From positions 1 through 21,134 of the IMG/VR virus record IMGVR_UViG_3300044628_001165: DNA of 21,134 nucleotides. One strand, 5' to 3'. The notes beneath the pieces are model-generated. The model was given only the letters and a program-made list of their open reading frames with translations, had not been told where the DNA came from and ran no database searches. This document shows, in pieces, positions 5,606 through 13,170 of the stretch (position 1 is the first letter of the stretch; the number at the start of each line of letters is the position of its first letter). Source of the stretch: a virus. A program made the position numbers and the translations under genes.

Positions 5606-5675
5606 GCGCAGCGGCAAGCCAGCTAGGCGCTCACGGGCGAACGCTCGTCCTACGCACCCAGAATCGACCCTAAAT

Positions 5676-5702
5676 CAAAAAATCTAACAAATCAGTAGAT
5701 TT
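5676..5702 (-). terminator. Weak intrinsic terminator of the large terminase gene
   Basis: On the - strand, AAATCTA (5702-5696), a 9-nt loop and TAGATTT (5686-5680) are followed by a T-run continuing to 5677. The stem is AT-rich and overlaps the stop codon, so termination may be inefficient. Confidence 0.35.
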
Positions 5703-7056
5703 GGTGGTCGGTAAACTCTCCGTTCGCTCCCTTGGTTAGATTAAACTTTCCAAGGCAAAGATACCCAAAGGCGTCGAACGCATGATCGACGCCTAATTTT
5801 TTGTTTGGCATTCGCGTCCCTTCGGCGTACCCAAGCGTTCTGAACGATTTAACAAGCTCGCGGCAGCGCGGATGTATCTTTGTATGCACTTCCCCATCGG
5901 CAGTGCGAAGCGCTGCATTTACAGCGCGGATTTTATCGGCAGTATTGTAAGGCGCCTCTGGCGCGTAAACGCGCAATCCTGCCTTCCTGAGGATTTGATG
6001 GTCACTTACGCCAACGCCAGACGTTTGCTTGCGTTTGCCGGTAGGGTCCGGCAAGCCATAAATTACGCGCCTGGCACCATCGTCGGACTCCGCTAATTCA
6101 TTTACGCCATATTTGTCGTTAACAACCTCCGCCAAGTCCCAGGTTGTCGCATTTTTAAGCGTTATTTCGTCAAATACGCGCAATTCGTAAATTTTCCCGT
6201 TTTTTCTGATGATATTGGCGCAAATTGCCGTTAAGGGATCGTTGTTAAAGTCGATTCCAATGTAAAGCGGCAACCTCTGATCGTCGCAAATCGTAGAGTC
6301 GATGTTGTCCATTGAAAAACAAGGCACAACAAGCCCTGTATTTGACTCAATCTTCGCTTCATACTCCCTGGCAAACACTTCTGGCGCGAGCGTGCGCCGC
6401 GCTTCTTCAATTTCGGCCGCTGGTATGTTTCCGCCTTGCAGCGACGTGTATTCATAAAGCGACCACTGCAAAGGGTCAAGCCGCTCAAGGCCGGGATCAG
6501 CCATTTCGGCGTCTTTGAGCAGCAAAATTGTCTCGTAAAACCAGCCTGCGGTGCCTTCCGGCGACGGAGTTGTAGTAAAAAGCCCCCAGCCGCCACGATC
6601 GGAAAGCGCCGGGCGAATCACGGAGCGCCACGTATATTCTTGCTGGAATGCGCATTCGTCCATCACCACGCCGGATAACGCTGGCCCGCGTAGCGCGTCG
6701 GGATCTTCCGAGCCTTTCAGGTAAATTGCGGAGCCGTTAATCAGCTCAATCTTGAGATTGGCTTCATTCTTTTTTCGCACCCAGCGTTCTGGAATAATGC
6801 GCTTGTAGGTATCCCACGCAATGTCACGCGCCATGCGATATGTTGGGGCGACGTAGTAATAGTCGCCAACAATTTCCGCCGCGCCTCGCAACAGCTCGAC
6901 TCCTCCAAGCACGGTTTTCCCCCCACGGCGCCCCGCAAGCACCACGCGAAAGCGCCGCCGATCCTTGAATATCTGACCCTGGATTGGCCTCAGCGAGACC
7001 CGATTCTTGCCGGCAAGAAAGTCTCCGCTGCGCCGCAATGTGGCCTGGGCTGACAT
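5692..7056 (-). CDS. terL: Terminase large subunit (TerL)
   Basis: This encodes 454 residues and is the DNA-packaging motor and nuclease, which docks on the portal. The Walker A motif is GRRGGKT (42-48) and the Walker B is VVMDE (130-134). The coupling motif is TTTPSP (161-166). The C-terminal nuclease shows acidic residues in IGIDFNND (near 265), a second Asp in GLPDPTGK, and a final Asp in VDHAFDAFGYL. All key motifs are intact and the length is normal. The ATG has a strong AGGAGG sequence 6 nt upstream, unlike most genes here. It is transcribed away from the portal, which is unusual since terminase normally leads the head operon on the same strand. Confidence 0.93.
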   Translation of the reverse strand: MSAQATLRRSGDFLAGKNRVSLRPIQGQIFKDRRRFRVVLAGRRGGKTVLGGVELLRGAAEIVGDYYYVAPTYRMARDIAWDTYKRIIPERWVRKKNEANLKIELINGSAIYLKGSEDPDALRGPALSGVVMDECAFQQEYTWRSVIRPALSDRGGWGLFTTTPSPEGTAGWFYETILLLKDAEMADPGLERLDPLQWSLYEYTSLQGGNIPAAEIEEARRTLAPEVFAREYEAKIESNTGLVVPCFSMDNIDSTICDDQRLPLYIGIDFNNDPLTAICANIIRKNGKIYELRVFDEITLKNATTWDLAEVVNDKYGVNELAESDDGARRVIYGLPDPTGKRKQTSGVGVSDHQILRKAGLRVYAPEAPYNTADKIRAVNAALRTADGEVHTKIHPRCRELVKSFRTLGYAEGTRMPNKKLGVDHAFDAFGYLCLGKFNLTKGANGEFTDHQIY

Positions 7057-7062
7057 TGGCTA

Positions 7063-7068
7063 CCTCCT
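7063..7068 (-). promoter_or_regulatory. Strong Shine-Dalgarno sequence for TerL
   Basis: AGGAGG on the - strand lies 6 nt before the ATG at 7056. It confirms the start and stands out because most promoter-proximal genes here have no SD. Confidence 0.7.
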
Positions 7069-7076
7069 GCCGGCTC

Positions 7077-7085
7077 AGTGTAACC
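7077..7085 (-). promoter_or_regulatory. -10 box GGT-TACACT for TerL
   Basis: On the - strand, 20 nt before the TerL ATG. The hexamer is identical to the boxes before scaffold, decoration and tail tube genes. Confidence 0.5.
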
Positions 7086-7105
7086 CGTGCTCGCTGACGC
7101 TGGCA

Positions 7106-7114
7106 GGCTATGCT
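7106..7114 (+). promoter_or_regulatory. Extended -10 box GGC-TATGCT for the portal gene
   Basis: The box lies 21 nt before the ATG at 7136. With the box at 7077-7085 it forms a compact divergent promoter in a 79-nt gap. Confidence 0.5.
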
Positions 7115-7135
7115 GGCCGCAAACGCGCCGCCCCG

Positions 7136-8590
7136 ATGGCAAGCACCCGAGTAAGGCTAAGGAACGTTAATTACAACGACAAAGACAGTCCATTTTTTAT
7201 GGACACAACTGTTATCAACATGCGTAAGAAGTGGGAGATTATACGCGCCGTCACAAACGGCACTGAATACCTGCACGAAAACGCTGCCGTATATTTGCCA
7301 AGGGAGCCCAGGGAAGAGGCGAAGCAAATTCCGGGTATCGGAAAATACGATCCGTGGCTCAAGCGAGTCAATCTGTCCGTTTTGGCACCTTTTACTAAGC
7401 GCATAATCCATAATGCTGCGGGAATGGTGCTGCGCAAGAAAATTAAACTGGAGGGCGGGGATCCTTTCTGGCGGGAGGAATTTGCAAAAGATGTTGACGG
7501 CGACGGCACGTCGCTTGATTTATTTGCGCTGGGCAGGCTTGAAACTTCATTGACCTACGGTATTTCAACGATTGTGGTTGATGCCGGCAAGCGCCAGGCC
7601 GTTACGGCGGCCGACGAGCTGCAGCCTTTGCGGCCATATTTTGTGCCGGTTGATCCGTGGCAATATCTAGGTCACAGGCGCGAGCATGACGGCCCCGGCG
7701 CCAAATTGACGATGCTGCGGTACCAGGAGGAAAGGCGCACCAACGATGGCGAGTATGGCGAAGAATACGTGGCGGCGGCCAGAGTGATCGTCCCAGGCGC
7801 CTACGAAGTGTTCGAGGCCGGCAAGCGTGTCTCTGTTGAGCTTGACGAATTTCCGTTGGATTATATTCCTGTTGTTGACATTTACTCGCAAAAAGTCGGC
7901 TATAGGTGCGCAACGCCACCTCTCGCTGATGTTGCCCATCTGAACATTGCCCATTACCGCCGCCTGGCGGATCTTCTTCATTCTCTGCACGTTGCCGCGA
8001 TCGGGTTGCTCGTTCTTGAGGATTACGATGGGGAGGACGCCGCAACTGGGCCAAGTTACGCCATCAAGATGAATGCTGGCACCAAAGCCTACTGGGTCGA
8101 ATATGACGCCGGCTCGCTTACCGCTCAGGCGGAATTGCTGGACCGCATCGAAAGCGAAATTAGCCATTTAGGCGTAACTCAACTTCTCGGCCAAAAGCAA
8201 GTGGCGGAAAGTGAAGGCGCCAAAAGAATTGACCAGCAACAGGCAAACTGCGTTCTTGCGGTCGCCGCTCAAGAGCTGGAAGATTCGCTAAATAAGGCTT
8301 TTCGCATGGCGTCTGATTACAACGGACTGGAGCCACCGAAAGTAGTTATCGATAAAGATTTTGACTTCTACCGCCTGCTCGGCCAAGATGTGAGTGTCCT
8401 TTCTCAACTGGAAGAGAAGGGGCAAATTACTACCGAGGGCTTCTTAAAGATTCTTGCTCGCGGGGAATGGCTGCCGCAAGATATGGACCTTGCAGACTTG
8501 CTCAAAAAGGTGGAAGTTCTCAGAAGGGACGCGAAGCGCGAGAACGCCGCCCAACAGCAGCGCGATCTTGCTGCAGCAAAAACCCCCTGA
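7136..8590 (+). CDS. Portal protein (DUF4055 type)
   Basis: This encodes 484 residues from ATG 7136 (MASTRVRLRNVNYND); a longer frame from 7007 would overlap TerL and cross both promoters. The N-terminal region KWEIIRAVTNGTEYL..., with YLPREPREE and then FTKRIIHNAAGMVLRK, follows the DUF4055 portal pattern. A conserved wing region (YFVPVDPWQYLGHRR) and the helical stem/crown (ESEISHLGVTQLLGQKQVAE, then SEGAKRIDQQQAN) come next. The C-terminus is a charged helix. The protein forms the dodecameric ring at the capsid vertex through which TerL pumps DNA. It lies next to TerL and before the scaffold, as expected. Confidence 0.85.
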   Translation: MASTRVRLRNVNYNDKDSPFFMDTTVINMRKKWEIIRAVTNGTEYLHENAAVYLPREPREEAKQIPGIGKYDPWLKRVNLSVLAPFTKRIIHNAAGMVLRKKIKLEGGDPFWREEFAKDVDGDGTSLDLFALGRLETSLTYGISTIVVDAGKRQAVTAADELQPLRPYFVPVDPWQYLGHRREHDGPGAKLTMLRYQEERRTNDGEYGEEYVAAARVIVPGAYEVFEAGKRVSVELDEFPLDYIPVVDIYSQKVGYRCATPPLADVAHLNIAHYRRLADLLHSLHVAAIGLLVLEDYDGEDAATGPSYAIKMNAGTKAYWVEYDAGSLTAQAELLDRIESEISHLGVTQLLGQKQVAESEGAKRIDQQQANCVLAVAAQELEDSLNKAFRMASDYNGLEPPKVVIDKDFDFYRLLGQDVSVLSQLEEKGQITTEGFLKILARGEWLPQDMDLADLLKKVEVLRRDAKRENAAQQQRDLAAAKTP

Positions 8591-8607
8591 ACCAGCGGCC
8601 CAGGGGG
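8578..8607 (-). terminator. Intrinsic terminator for the antisense gene (possibly bidirectional)
   Basis: On the - strand, CCCCCTG (8607-8601), an 11-nt loop and CAGGGGG (8589-8583) are followed by TTTTT. It lies 22 nt past the stop of the - strand gene at 8629 and overlaps the end of the portal gene. On the + strand the same hairpin has only a distant T-rich tail (CTTGTTTTA), so it would terminate portal transcripts less well. Confidence 0.6.
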
Positions 8608-8628
8608 AGGCTTGTTTTAGCGCGAAAG

Positions 8629-8898
8629 TCAGTGCCCGCGCTGCCGCTGACTGGCTCTGGTGGCGCGAACCAACTCAGGCGCGATCATCGGCTCCTTAAG
8701 CGTCTCGGTTTCGCACTCGCCGTCCGGGTGGACAGTTTTCCGCAGCACAAGTCCGGCCATGTTGAGAATTTCGACCATGGGTCCAGGCTCGGGTTCGACC
8801 GGGACCTCCGATGCCTCAGGATCAGGCGCGGGAGGGGCCGGGGGCGCGGCGGCGGCGGCAGGCTTGGGCGATTGCGATACGGCGGCGGCGTTTGCCAT
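8629..8898 (-). CDS. Ala/Pro-rich small protein, antisense within the head module
   Basis: The start is the ATG at 8898, giving 89 residues; an upstream in-frame start at 8937 overlaps the palindromic promoter. Residues 1-40 are Ala/Pro/Glu-rich and probably disordered (QSPKPAAAAAPPAPPAPDPE, in part). Residues 41-75 form a compact segment (MVEILNMAGLVLRKTVHPDG, then ECETETLKEPMIAPELVRAT). The gene sits between portal and scaffold on the opposite strand, with its own -10 box (TACAGT, 27 nt upstream) and terminator. That arrangement supports a genuine gene. The function is unknown; a virion decoration or late-inserted accessory protein is possible. Confidence 0.5.
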   Translation of the reverse strand: MANAAAVSQSPKPAAAAAPPAPPAPDPEASEVPVEPEPGPMVEILNMAGLVLRKTVHPDGECETETLKEPMIAPELVRATRASQRQRGH

Positions 8899-8918
8899 GT
8901 GGGCGGTTGGGCGACTAC

Positions 8919-8935
8919 GCGCTACACTGTAGCGC
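8919..8935. promoter_or_regulatory. Palindromic bidirectional promoter
   Basis: GCGCTACACTGTAGCGC is a perfect palindrome with 8-bp arms and a single central base. Read rightward it provides TACACT (8923-8928), 23 nt before the scaffold ATG. Read leftward it provides TACAGT (8931-8926), 27 nt before the antisense gene. The two hexamers share three bases, so both directions cannot be occupied at once. Confidence 0.6.
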
Positions 8936-8951
8936 ACCTATCAGCCGCGTC

Positions 8952-9650
8952 ATGTCTCTCACGTCGGAGCAAATCGCCGAACTGCAAGCCAAAGCCGCCG
9001 AAGCTGACGAGCTTCGGGTAAGACTCGCCGCAGTTGATAGCAACAAAGGCAAAATTTTGGACGAGAAAAAAGGCGTGCAGAACGAGCTTGAGAAGGCGCA
9101 ACTTGAGCTTAAGGAGATCAAGGACAAGAAAAAAGAGGAGGAAGGGCAACTGCAGGAGCTGCTGGACGAAGCTCGCGCCGCCATCAAAGAGTTGGAGAAA
9201 AGATTGGCGGATAAAGACACCGAAATTGCGGAAATTCAGACAACGGCACAAAAAGATAGGGCGAAGTCTGATTTTCTGGCCGAATTCGGCCCTAGCGTTT
9301 TTGCCCCGAAGCAATTTTGGACGCTTTTCAAGGATTCTGCGATACGCCGAGATGGGCAAACTTACGTCGCGGTTGGCGGAAAAGAAGTTCCCGTCAAGGG
9401 CCTTGCCGAGGCGCTTCGCAAGGATACGGAGTTCTCGCATCATTTCAAGCCGTCCGGCCCCAGCGGCGGCATGGGCTCCAGGGCGAGCAGCCAGGGCAGC
9501 GCCGCAGATCAGAGCGCGGCCCAGGGCAATCCCTTTCTTCCCGGCGGCAGTGTCACGGCCAGGATTGCGCTGAAGCGCGAAAATCCAGACTTGGCTGCTA
9601 GGCTTAGGGCCGAAGCGGAGGCGCCCGAAGCGTCCCGCCGCCAAGGGTAG
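8952..9650 (+). CDS. Capsid scaffolding protein
   Basis: This encodes 232 residues from ATG 8952 (MSLTSEQIAELQAKAAEADE); longer in-frame starts at 8811 fall in the antisense gene and promoter. Residues 8-110 form a long, highly charged coiled coil with heptad-like Leu/Ile spacing (KKGVQNELEKAQLELKEIKD). A compact part follows (SDFLAEFGPSVFAPKQFWTL, then YVAVGGKEVPVKGLAEALRK), then a Gly/Ser/Gln-rich linker and a basic helical C-terminus. The coiled coil plus basic tail, immediately upstream of the major capsid gene, is the classical layout for a scaffold that directs procapsid assembly. No protease motif is visible, so it may be released without cleavage or by an unseen protease. Confidence 0.8.
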   Translation: MSLTSEQIAELQAKAAEADELRVRLAAVDSNKGKILDEKKGVQNELEKAQLELKEIKDKKKEEEGQLQELLDEARAAIKELEKRLADKDTEIAEIQTTAQKDRAKSDFLAEFGPSVFAPKQFWTLFKDSAIRRDGQTYVAVGGKEVPVKGLAEALRKDTEFSHHFKPSGPSGGMGSRASSQGSAADQSAAQGNPFLPGGSVTARIALKRENPDLAARLRAEAEAPEASRRQG

Positions 9651-9728
9651 GCTGCGCCGCGCCCTGGGCACAGGGCGTAACCGCTGCGCGGTTGTGTCAA
9701 TCCCAACGCGCCTCAATCCTTACCTCCA
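9651..9728 (+). other. Scaffold-capsid gap with two hairpins
   Basis: CGCCCT (9660-9665) pairs with AGGGCG (9672-9677), and AACCGC (9679-9684) pairs with GCGGTT (9688-9693). Neither is followed by a T-run, and no TAnnnT box lies at the usual distance from the capsid ATG. Tandem hairpins just 5' of the most abundant virion gene could be RNA processing or stabilising elements, but that is inferred. Confidence 0.4.
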
Positions 9729-10778
9729 ATGGCCTCCCAAAACCTCGGAGGCACATTCGCTGGCGACGTTGCGAGCCTTACGCGGCTTGCGACGTCCGGC
9801 GAATTTGCCGAATACCTTCAGGAGCAGATTTTTCTGAAGTCCCGGCTCATCAACTCTGGCTTTGTCGCCAGAAGCGATCAGCTCCTATCTTCCACAACCG
9901 GCGTTCGCGTCGAGGCACCCTTTTTCCGCCCTCTCGACCCGATTGAGGAGAGGATGACTTCCGCAAATGACTGGGGGCAAAGTGGGGAGGGCCACGTTAC
10001 CTACCAGAAGATCACTGCTGGAACCCAGTACGCCACCATCACGCACCGGATCTTCGCTTACGCGATAGACAAGCTCTCCAAGCTGGCCACTGGCGAAGAC
10101 CCGTTGAGGGTGCTTGGCGAGCAGCTTCAGCCGGCGATGGACAAATTGATGACGGGCAAGTGCATCGCCCACCTGGAGGGCCTGCTTGGCACGGGCGGCC
10201 CGCTGAATGCCACGAGCAGCCTCAACAAGTCCGTCACGACCGGCTCGACTATTGCTAATTGGCTGACCGCCGAAAACGTGATCGAAGCCCGCTACAAGCT
10301 GGGCGAACGGCAGTCGGAGCTTACGACCCTGTTCATTCCCTCTCCCGTTCAGGCTTACCTGGAGCAGCTTGGCTTCCTCACATACGAGGGTGATCGTCGC
10401 GGCGTCAACGCACGCCTGCTGATTGGCAACGCCTACAACCTCAACGTTGTGGTGGACGACCAGCTTCCCGTTATCGGCGCCACGGGCCAACAGCGGCAAT
10501 TTGTCTGCTACCTGGGCGGCGCTGGCGCCGTTCTGGAGGGAGAGCAGATTCCCCTGGAAATCGAATACGACCGCAATGCGCCATCCAAGCAGGATGGCCT
10601 CATTGTTGACTATCACCACGCCTACCACGTCCCTGGCACAACCTGGGCGGCCAACTACGACAACCCGCTAAACGCCCAACTCGCCACCGGCGCCAGTTTT
10701 GGGCTCGCCTACAACGAGCCTCGGCTGATCCCGCTGGTGCGCCTTGTGGTCAACTCACCCTATGGCGGAGTGATCTGA
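9729..10778 (+). CDS. Major capsid protein (gp13-like, HK97 fold)
   Basis: This encodes 349 residues and builds the icosahedral shell. An N-terminal segment (EYLQEQIFLKSRLINSGFVA) is followed by VRVEAPFFRPLDPIEERMTS (E-loop/P-domain region). Then come ITAGTQYATITHRIFAYAID and a helix-rich stretch (EDPLRVLGEQLQPAMDKLMT) that may form the spine helix. The C-terminal half is beta-rich (LLIGNAYNLNVVVDDQLPV). The order '..l..SG.v....l......g....P.f..l' then 'R.fayaid.l..laTG.DP' fits the gp13-like capsid family. Length is normal, there is no obvious N-terminal propeptide, and a terminator follows directly. Confidence 0.85.
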   Translation: MASQNLGGTFAGDVASLTRLATSGEFAEYLQEQIFLKSRLINSGFVARSDQLLSSTTGVRVEAPFFRPLDPIEERMTSANDWGQSGEGHVTYQKITAGTQYATITHRIFAYAIDKLSKLATGEDPLRVLGEQLQPAMDKLMTGKCIAHLEGLLGTGGPLNATSSLNKSVTTGSTIANWLTAENVIEARYKLGERQSELTTLFIPSPVQAYLEQLGFLTYEGDRRGVNARLLIGNAYNLNVVVDDQLPVIGATGQQRQFVCYLGGAGAVLEGEQIPLEIEYDRNAPSKQDGLIVDYHHAYHVPGTTWAANYDNPLNAQLATGASFGLAYNEPRLIPLVRLVVNSPYGGVI

Positions 10779-10800
10779 TCGGCTGGCGGCTGCTGGATCA

Positions 10801-10822
10801 AGGGGGCTCAGGCCCCCTTTTT
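10801..10822 (+). terminator. Strong intrinsic terminator after the capsid gene
   Basis: AGGGGGC, loop TCAG and GCCCCCT are followed by TTTT. The stem is perfect over 7 bp. It is followed 14 nt later by the next promoter box, so downstream genes are reset rather than read through. Confidence 0.85.
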
Positions 10823-10835
10823 CGTGGGCCGGTCA

Positions 10836-10844
10836 GGCTACACT
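10836..10844 (+). promoter_or_regulatory. Extended -10 box GGC-TACACT
   Basis: The box lies 24 nt before the ATG at 10869, just after the terminator. It is part of the eight-base CTACACTG set shared with 8922-8929 and 13182-13189. Confidence 0.6.
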
Positions 10845-10868
10845 GGGCGGAAACCCTGAGCACAGCCC

Positions 10869-11084
10869 ATGGCCGAGTCCAACAGCTACAAGTCGCGCAA
10901 GGGCGAGTTTGAGCTTCTGGCTGGCGTAACCGTCGCCAATCTGCCAAGTTCGCCGGCCGTGGGCATGATCCGCCGGGTTACCAACGCCAGCTCTCCGGCC
11001 GTCGGCTCGGCCGTGGCGGGCGGCGGATCTGCTGCCGCGCTCGTCTGGTACAACGGCTCCGCCTGGCGCGTCATCGGGGTCTGA
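10869..11084 (+). CDS. Small decoration / head-fibre-like protein
   Basis: This encodes 71 residues. The pattern NLPSSPAVGMIRRVTNASSP, then a Gly/Ala turn and ALVWYNGSAWRVIGV, matches a short beta domain common in phage head and tail-fibre proteins, typically 'lP...vG...fVtda..p....v.gGGs...pV.ydG.aWri'. In several phages a protein of this size next to the capsid gene is a minor head or decoration protein, and that role is inferred here. The ATG follows a TACACT box by 24 nt and has no Shine-Dalgarno sequence. The next gene begins 2 nt after its stop, so the two are cotranslated. Confidence 0.55.
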   Translation: MAESNSYKSRKGEFELLAGVTVANLPSSPAVGMIRRVTNASSPAVGSAVAGGGSAAALVWYNGSAWRVIGV

Positions 11085-11086
11085 GC

Positions 11087-11653
11087 GTGAGCAACCCGCT
11101 CTGGTGGCCCTGGCACCGCCTGGCAGAGCCCTACTCTTACTCGGCCATCAGCGACGAGCAGGTGTGCAACTGCACCCCTCCCGAGCTGATCGAGGTGGCC
11201 GATGCCGACGCCTACATGGCGGCCACGCTCAAGGCGGAGCGCTGGGCGGCGCTGAACGCGACGCAAAAGGGGCAAGCGCTCAAGTCTGCCCAGGATGCGT
11301 TGCGCACATTGCGCTGGTGTACTGACGAAGAAACACGCTGCGGCAAAGAGCTTGCTCCAAACTACGTCGCCGCCGCGTCCGAACTTGCGCTAGTGCTTTA
11401 CGATAATGCCACGGCGGTCCTGGGGGCGGCAAGCCAGCTTCCGGCGCCAGTTGTTAAACGGCAGGAATTTGATGTATTCAGAGAAGAATACTTTGATCCC
11501 GCCGCGATTGCCGTCCAGGCGCTACCGCGAGACAAGCGCGTAGGTAGTCACTCCCCAACCGTTCTGCGTCTTTACCCTTGGCTGCTCGACTTGATTGGCT
11601 GCTGGATTGATTGCGGCAACAATTCCAGCCTTGTCCCTATTTTGCGAGGGTAA
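11087..11653 (+). CDS. Head-tail adaptor (DnaT-like / gp6-type)
   Basis: This encodes 188 residues from a GTG start 2 nt after the previous stop. After a Trp-rich leader (NPLWWPWHRLAEP), residues 38-75 read ADADAYMAATLKAERWAALN, then QKGQALKSAQDALRTLRWC. Next come LAPNYVAAASELALVLYDN, and finally a variable C-terminus. This 'daYla...W......k..aL..A...id...w.G......vP..v..A..elA' layout is that of phage head-tail connectors annotated as DnaT-like. It should bind the portal from below and extend the DNA channel. The C-terminal about 60 residues with WLLDLIGCWIDCG are an unusual extension. Confidence 0.7.
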   Translation: MSNPLWWPWHRLAEPYSYSAISDEQVCNCTPPELIEVADADAYMAATLKAERWAALNATQKGQALKSAQDALRTLRWCTDEETRCGKELAPNYVAAASELALVLYDNATAVLGAASQLPAPVVKRQEFDVFREEYFDPAAIAVQALPRDKRVGSHSPTVLRLYPWLLDLIGCWIDCGNNSSLVPILRG

Positions 11654-12136
11654 ATGAACGCCGCACAAGACGCCTGGGCAATGCCGCTGGCCAAGCGGCT
11701 GATAACCAAATACACGACGCAAGCGCTTATCTACGTTTCGGTGGCGAATGGCGCATACGACGAATTAACCGGACAAATTGCAAATACGGAAACTGCCTAC
11801 CCCGCCGCCGGAGCCGTCGTCCGATCGCAAAAAGCAGAGCGCGACCGGACCCAGCAGGGCCACGGCGTCACGGCCTGGATAAGCCACGAAATTGTGCCAT
11901 GGCCCATCAGCTCAAATGACTATTTGGGCTACCTCGGCAAAAGATGGAAGGTCGCCAAGATCGAGAGCTACGGCAGCGGCGGTGACGGCTTGATGATTGG
12001 CCCGATTTACTTGACAACCGTAGACGGCAAGATGTTAACGACACTTGACGGGAAGCCCTTTATCGTACAAGGCCCCGAGGGCGGCGGCCCGGCTTTTACA
12101 ATGTACGCCAGTAAAGTCATGGCCAGGGCGGAGTAA
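11654..12136 (+). CDS. Head closure / stopper-like neck protein
   Basis: This encodes 160 residues. The ATG directly follows the upstream TAA, with GAGGG just before it as ribosome site. The opening LAKRLITKYTTQALIYVSVA, then GAYDELTGQIANTET and AVVRSQKAERDRTQQG, is typical of small beta-barrel neck proteins ('l..kfg..v.l.......yd..tg......'). WPISSNDYLGYLGKRWKVAKI forms the second half of the barrel. It would cap the adaptor ring and hold DNA in the full head. The final 45 residues include LTTVDGKMLTTLDGKPFI, a duplicated short hairpin resembling fibre-type repeats, which is unusual for a stopper. Confidence 0.65.
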   Translation: MNAAQDAWAMPLAKRLITKYTTQALIYVSVANGAYDELTGQIANTETAYPAAGAVVRSQKAERDRTQQGHGVTAWISHEIVPWPISSNDYLGYLGKRWKVAKIESYGSGGDGLMIGPIYLTTVDGKMLTTLDGKPFIVQGPEGGGPAFTMYASKVMARAE

Positions 12137-12732
12137 TGGCAAGACGCGCAAACAGGAAAAGCAGCAAAAGCTCTGACATTTCCCGAATGTCCGACGACAT
12201 TGCCAATGCCACAATCAGTGCTTTGCGTGAAGCCGCAAAGGAAGTTCTTAACGACCTTGCGGAGATTGGCCCAAACTGGAGTGGTGATTTTAGGGAAAAT
12301 TGGTACGTTGAAACACCAGAAGGCCGGCGAGGAGTGAAGCCCACTGGCGAAGGTGGCAGGTACAACCTATTCAATATACCACTGCTCAAAACCCAGGGCC
12401 GCGATAAAAGGGGGCGGTTTACGTCTGGCGCTATTCCTCAAAACATCGGAAAACTTGAATTGCTTATCGGAAACTCGTCTCCGTATGCGCAAGAGGCGAT
12501 GGACTTAATTCCGGGGACTTTTGTTTATCCCGGATTCGAGCCAGCCGGCAGGGAGCAGCCAAGGGGCGAGCGCCAGGGCGGCATCAGAGGCGATCTCCGG
12601 GGCCGGGGAGGCAATCGCTCTACTGCGCCACTGCACTGGTACTCTACCTACATGGAGGGCGGCGGTTTTAGCGCTGCCATCAAGAAAGGCGCCAAAGCTG
12701 GATTCATCACACCCATCAACCGCCCGCGATGA
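12136..12732 (+). CDS. HK97 gp10-like neck/tail-completion protein
   Basis: This encodes 198 residues. The start overlaps the previous stop by one base (TAATG), and GGAG lies upstream. A basic Ser-rich N-terminus leads to a long helix (MSDDIANATISALREAAKEV), then GPNWSGDFRENWYVETPEGR and LLIGNSSPYAQEAMDLIPG. These are features of HK97 gp10-like proteins, where 'sG.L..s....' and 'i...spYA..ve.G' are conserved. The C-terminal region is Arg/Gly-rich, then APLHWYSTYMEGGGFSAAIK. It probably joins neck and tail. The position between stopper and tail terminator is exactly that expected. Confidence 0.65.
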   Translation: MARRANRKSSKSSDISRMSDDIANATISALREAAKEVLNDLAEIGPNWSGDFRENWYVETPEGRRGVKPTGEGGRYNLFNIPLLKTQGRDKRGRFTSGAIPQNIGKLELLIGNSSPYAQEAMDLIPGTFVYPGFEPAGREQPRGERQGGIRGDLRGRGGNRSTAPLHWYSTYMEGGGFSAAIKKGAKAGFITPINRPR

Positions 12733-13157
12733 TTGACCTGCAACGAATTCGAGGTATTTATGAGCGCATTGCCATCGACGCGGCCGGGCTTGTCCCAGTT
12801 TGCGTTGAGAATCAAGCGGCAGTAGATTTTAGCGCTGTCAGCGAATACTGCTGCTTCTATGTTAATTTTGGACGTATGCAAGAAGGCGTCATCGGCGCTC
12901 GCCCGCAGTGGCACACAAGAGGATCGCTTGTATGCGAAATTTACACACGCAAAAACATAGGCCCAGGGAGAGGGCTGCAGATTGCTTCGCCGATCATTGA
13001 GGCGCTTATGGCATTGAATGACACGGTTCCGCCGATCGAACAGCAAATCATTGCCCGAGTTGGCACCCTGGCAGGCCCCGCCCAGGCCCAGCTCCAAGAC
13101 CGCCCGCATCACTTCACGCGGTTCTCGATGCCCTTCCACGCCCGCGGCCGGCCCTGA
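12729..13157 (+). CDS. Tail terminator protein
   Basis: This encodes 142 residues and overlaps the previous gene by 4 nt (ATGA). The N-terminal helix (LQRIRGIYERIAIDAAGLVP) is followed by two strands and RGSLVCEIYTRKNIGPGRGL, a long hydrophobic helix (IASPIIEALMAL), and a C-terminal strand RPHHFTRFSMPFHARG. The layout 'helix, strand, ..G.l.v.i.t....G...a..i...i...l' matches the tail-terminator fold (gpU/DUF4128 type). That protein caps the tail tube at its final length and docks to the neck. It ends 25 nt before a hairpin-embedded promoter. Confidence 0.65.
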   Translation: MIDLQRIRGIYERIAIDAAGLVPVCVENQAAVDFSAVSEYCCFYVNFGRMQEGVIGARPQWHTRGSLVCEIYTRKNIGPGRGLQIASPIIEALMALNDTVPPIEQQIIARVGTLAGPAQAQLQDRPHHFTRFSMPFHARGRP

Positions 13158-13170
13158 TTGGCGGGCCGGG

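Noticed and set aside
4706-5617. 303-codon open frame on the - strand
   Set aside because: It is antisense to the DUF6378-type gene, whose motifs are clear, and it also crosses the small membrane protein gene.
8922-9716. 264-codon open frame on the - strand opposite the scaffold gene
   Set aside because: It mirrors the charged coiled-coil codons of the scaffold and shows only Leu/Arg-rich low complexity.
9885-10628. 247-codon open frame on the - strand opposite the capsid gene
   Set aside because: Shadow of the major capsid gene; no promoter box or ribosome site at its start.
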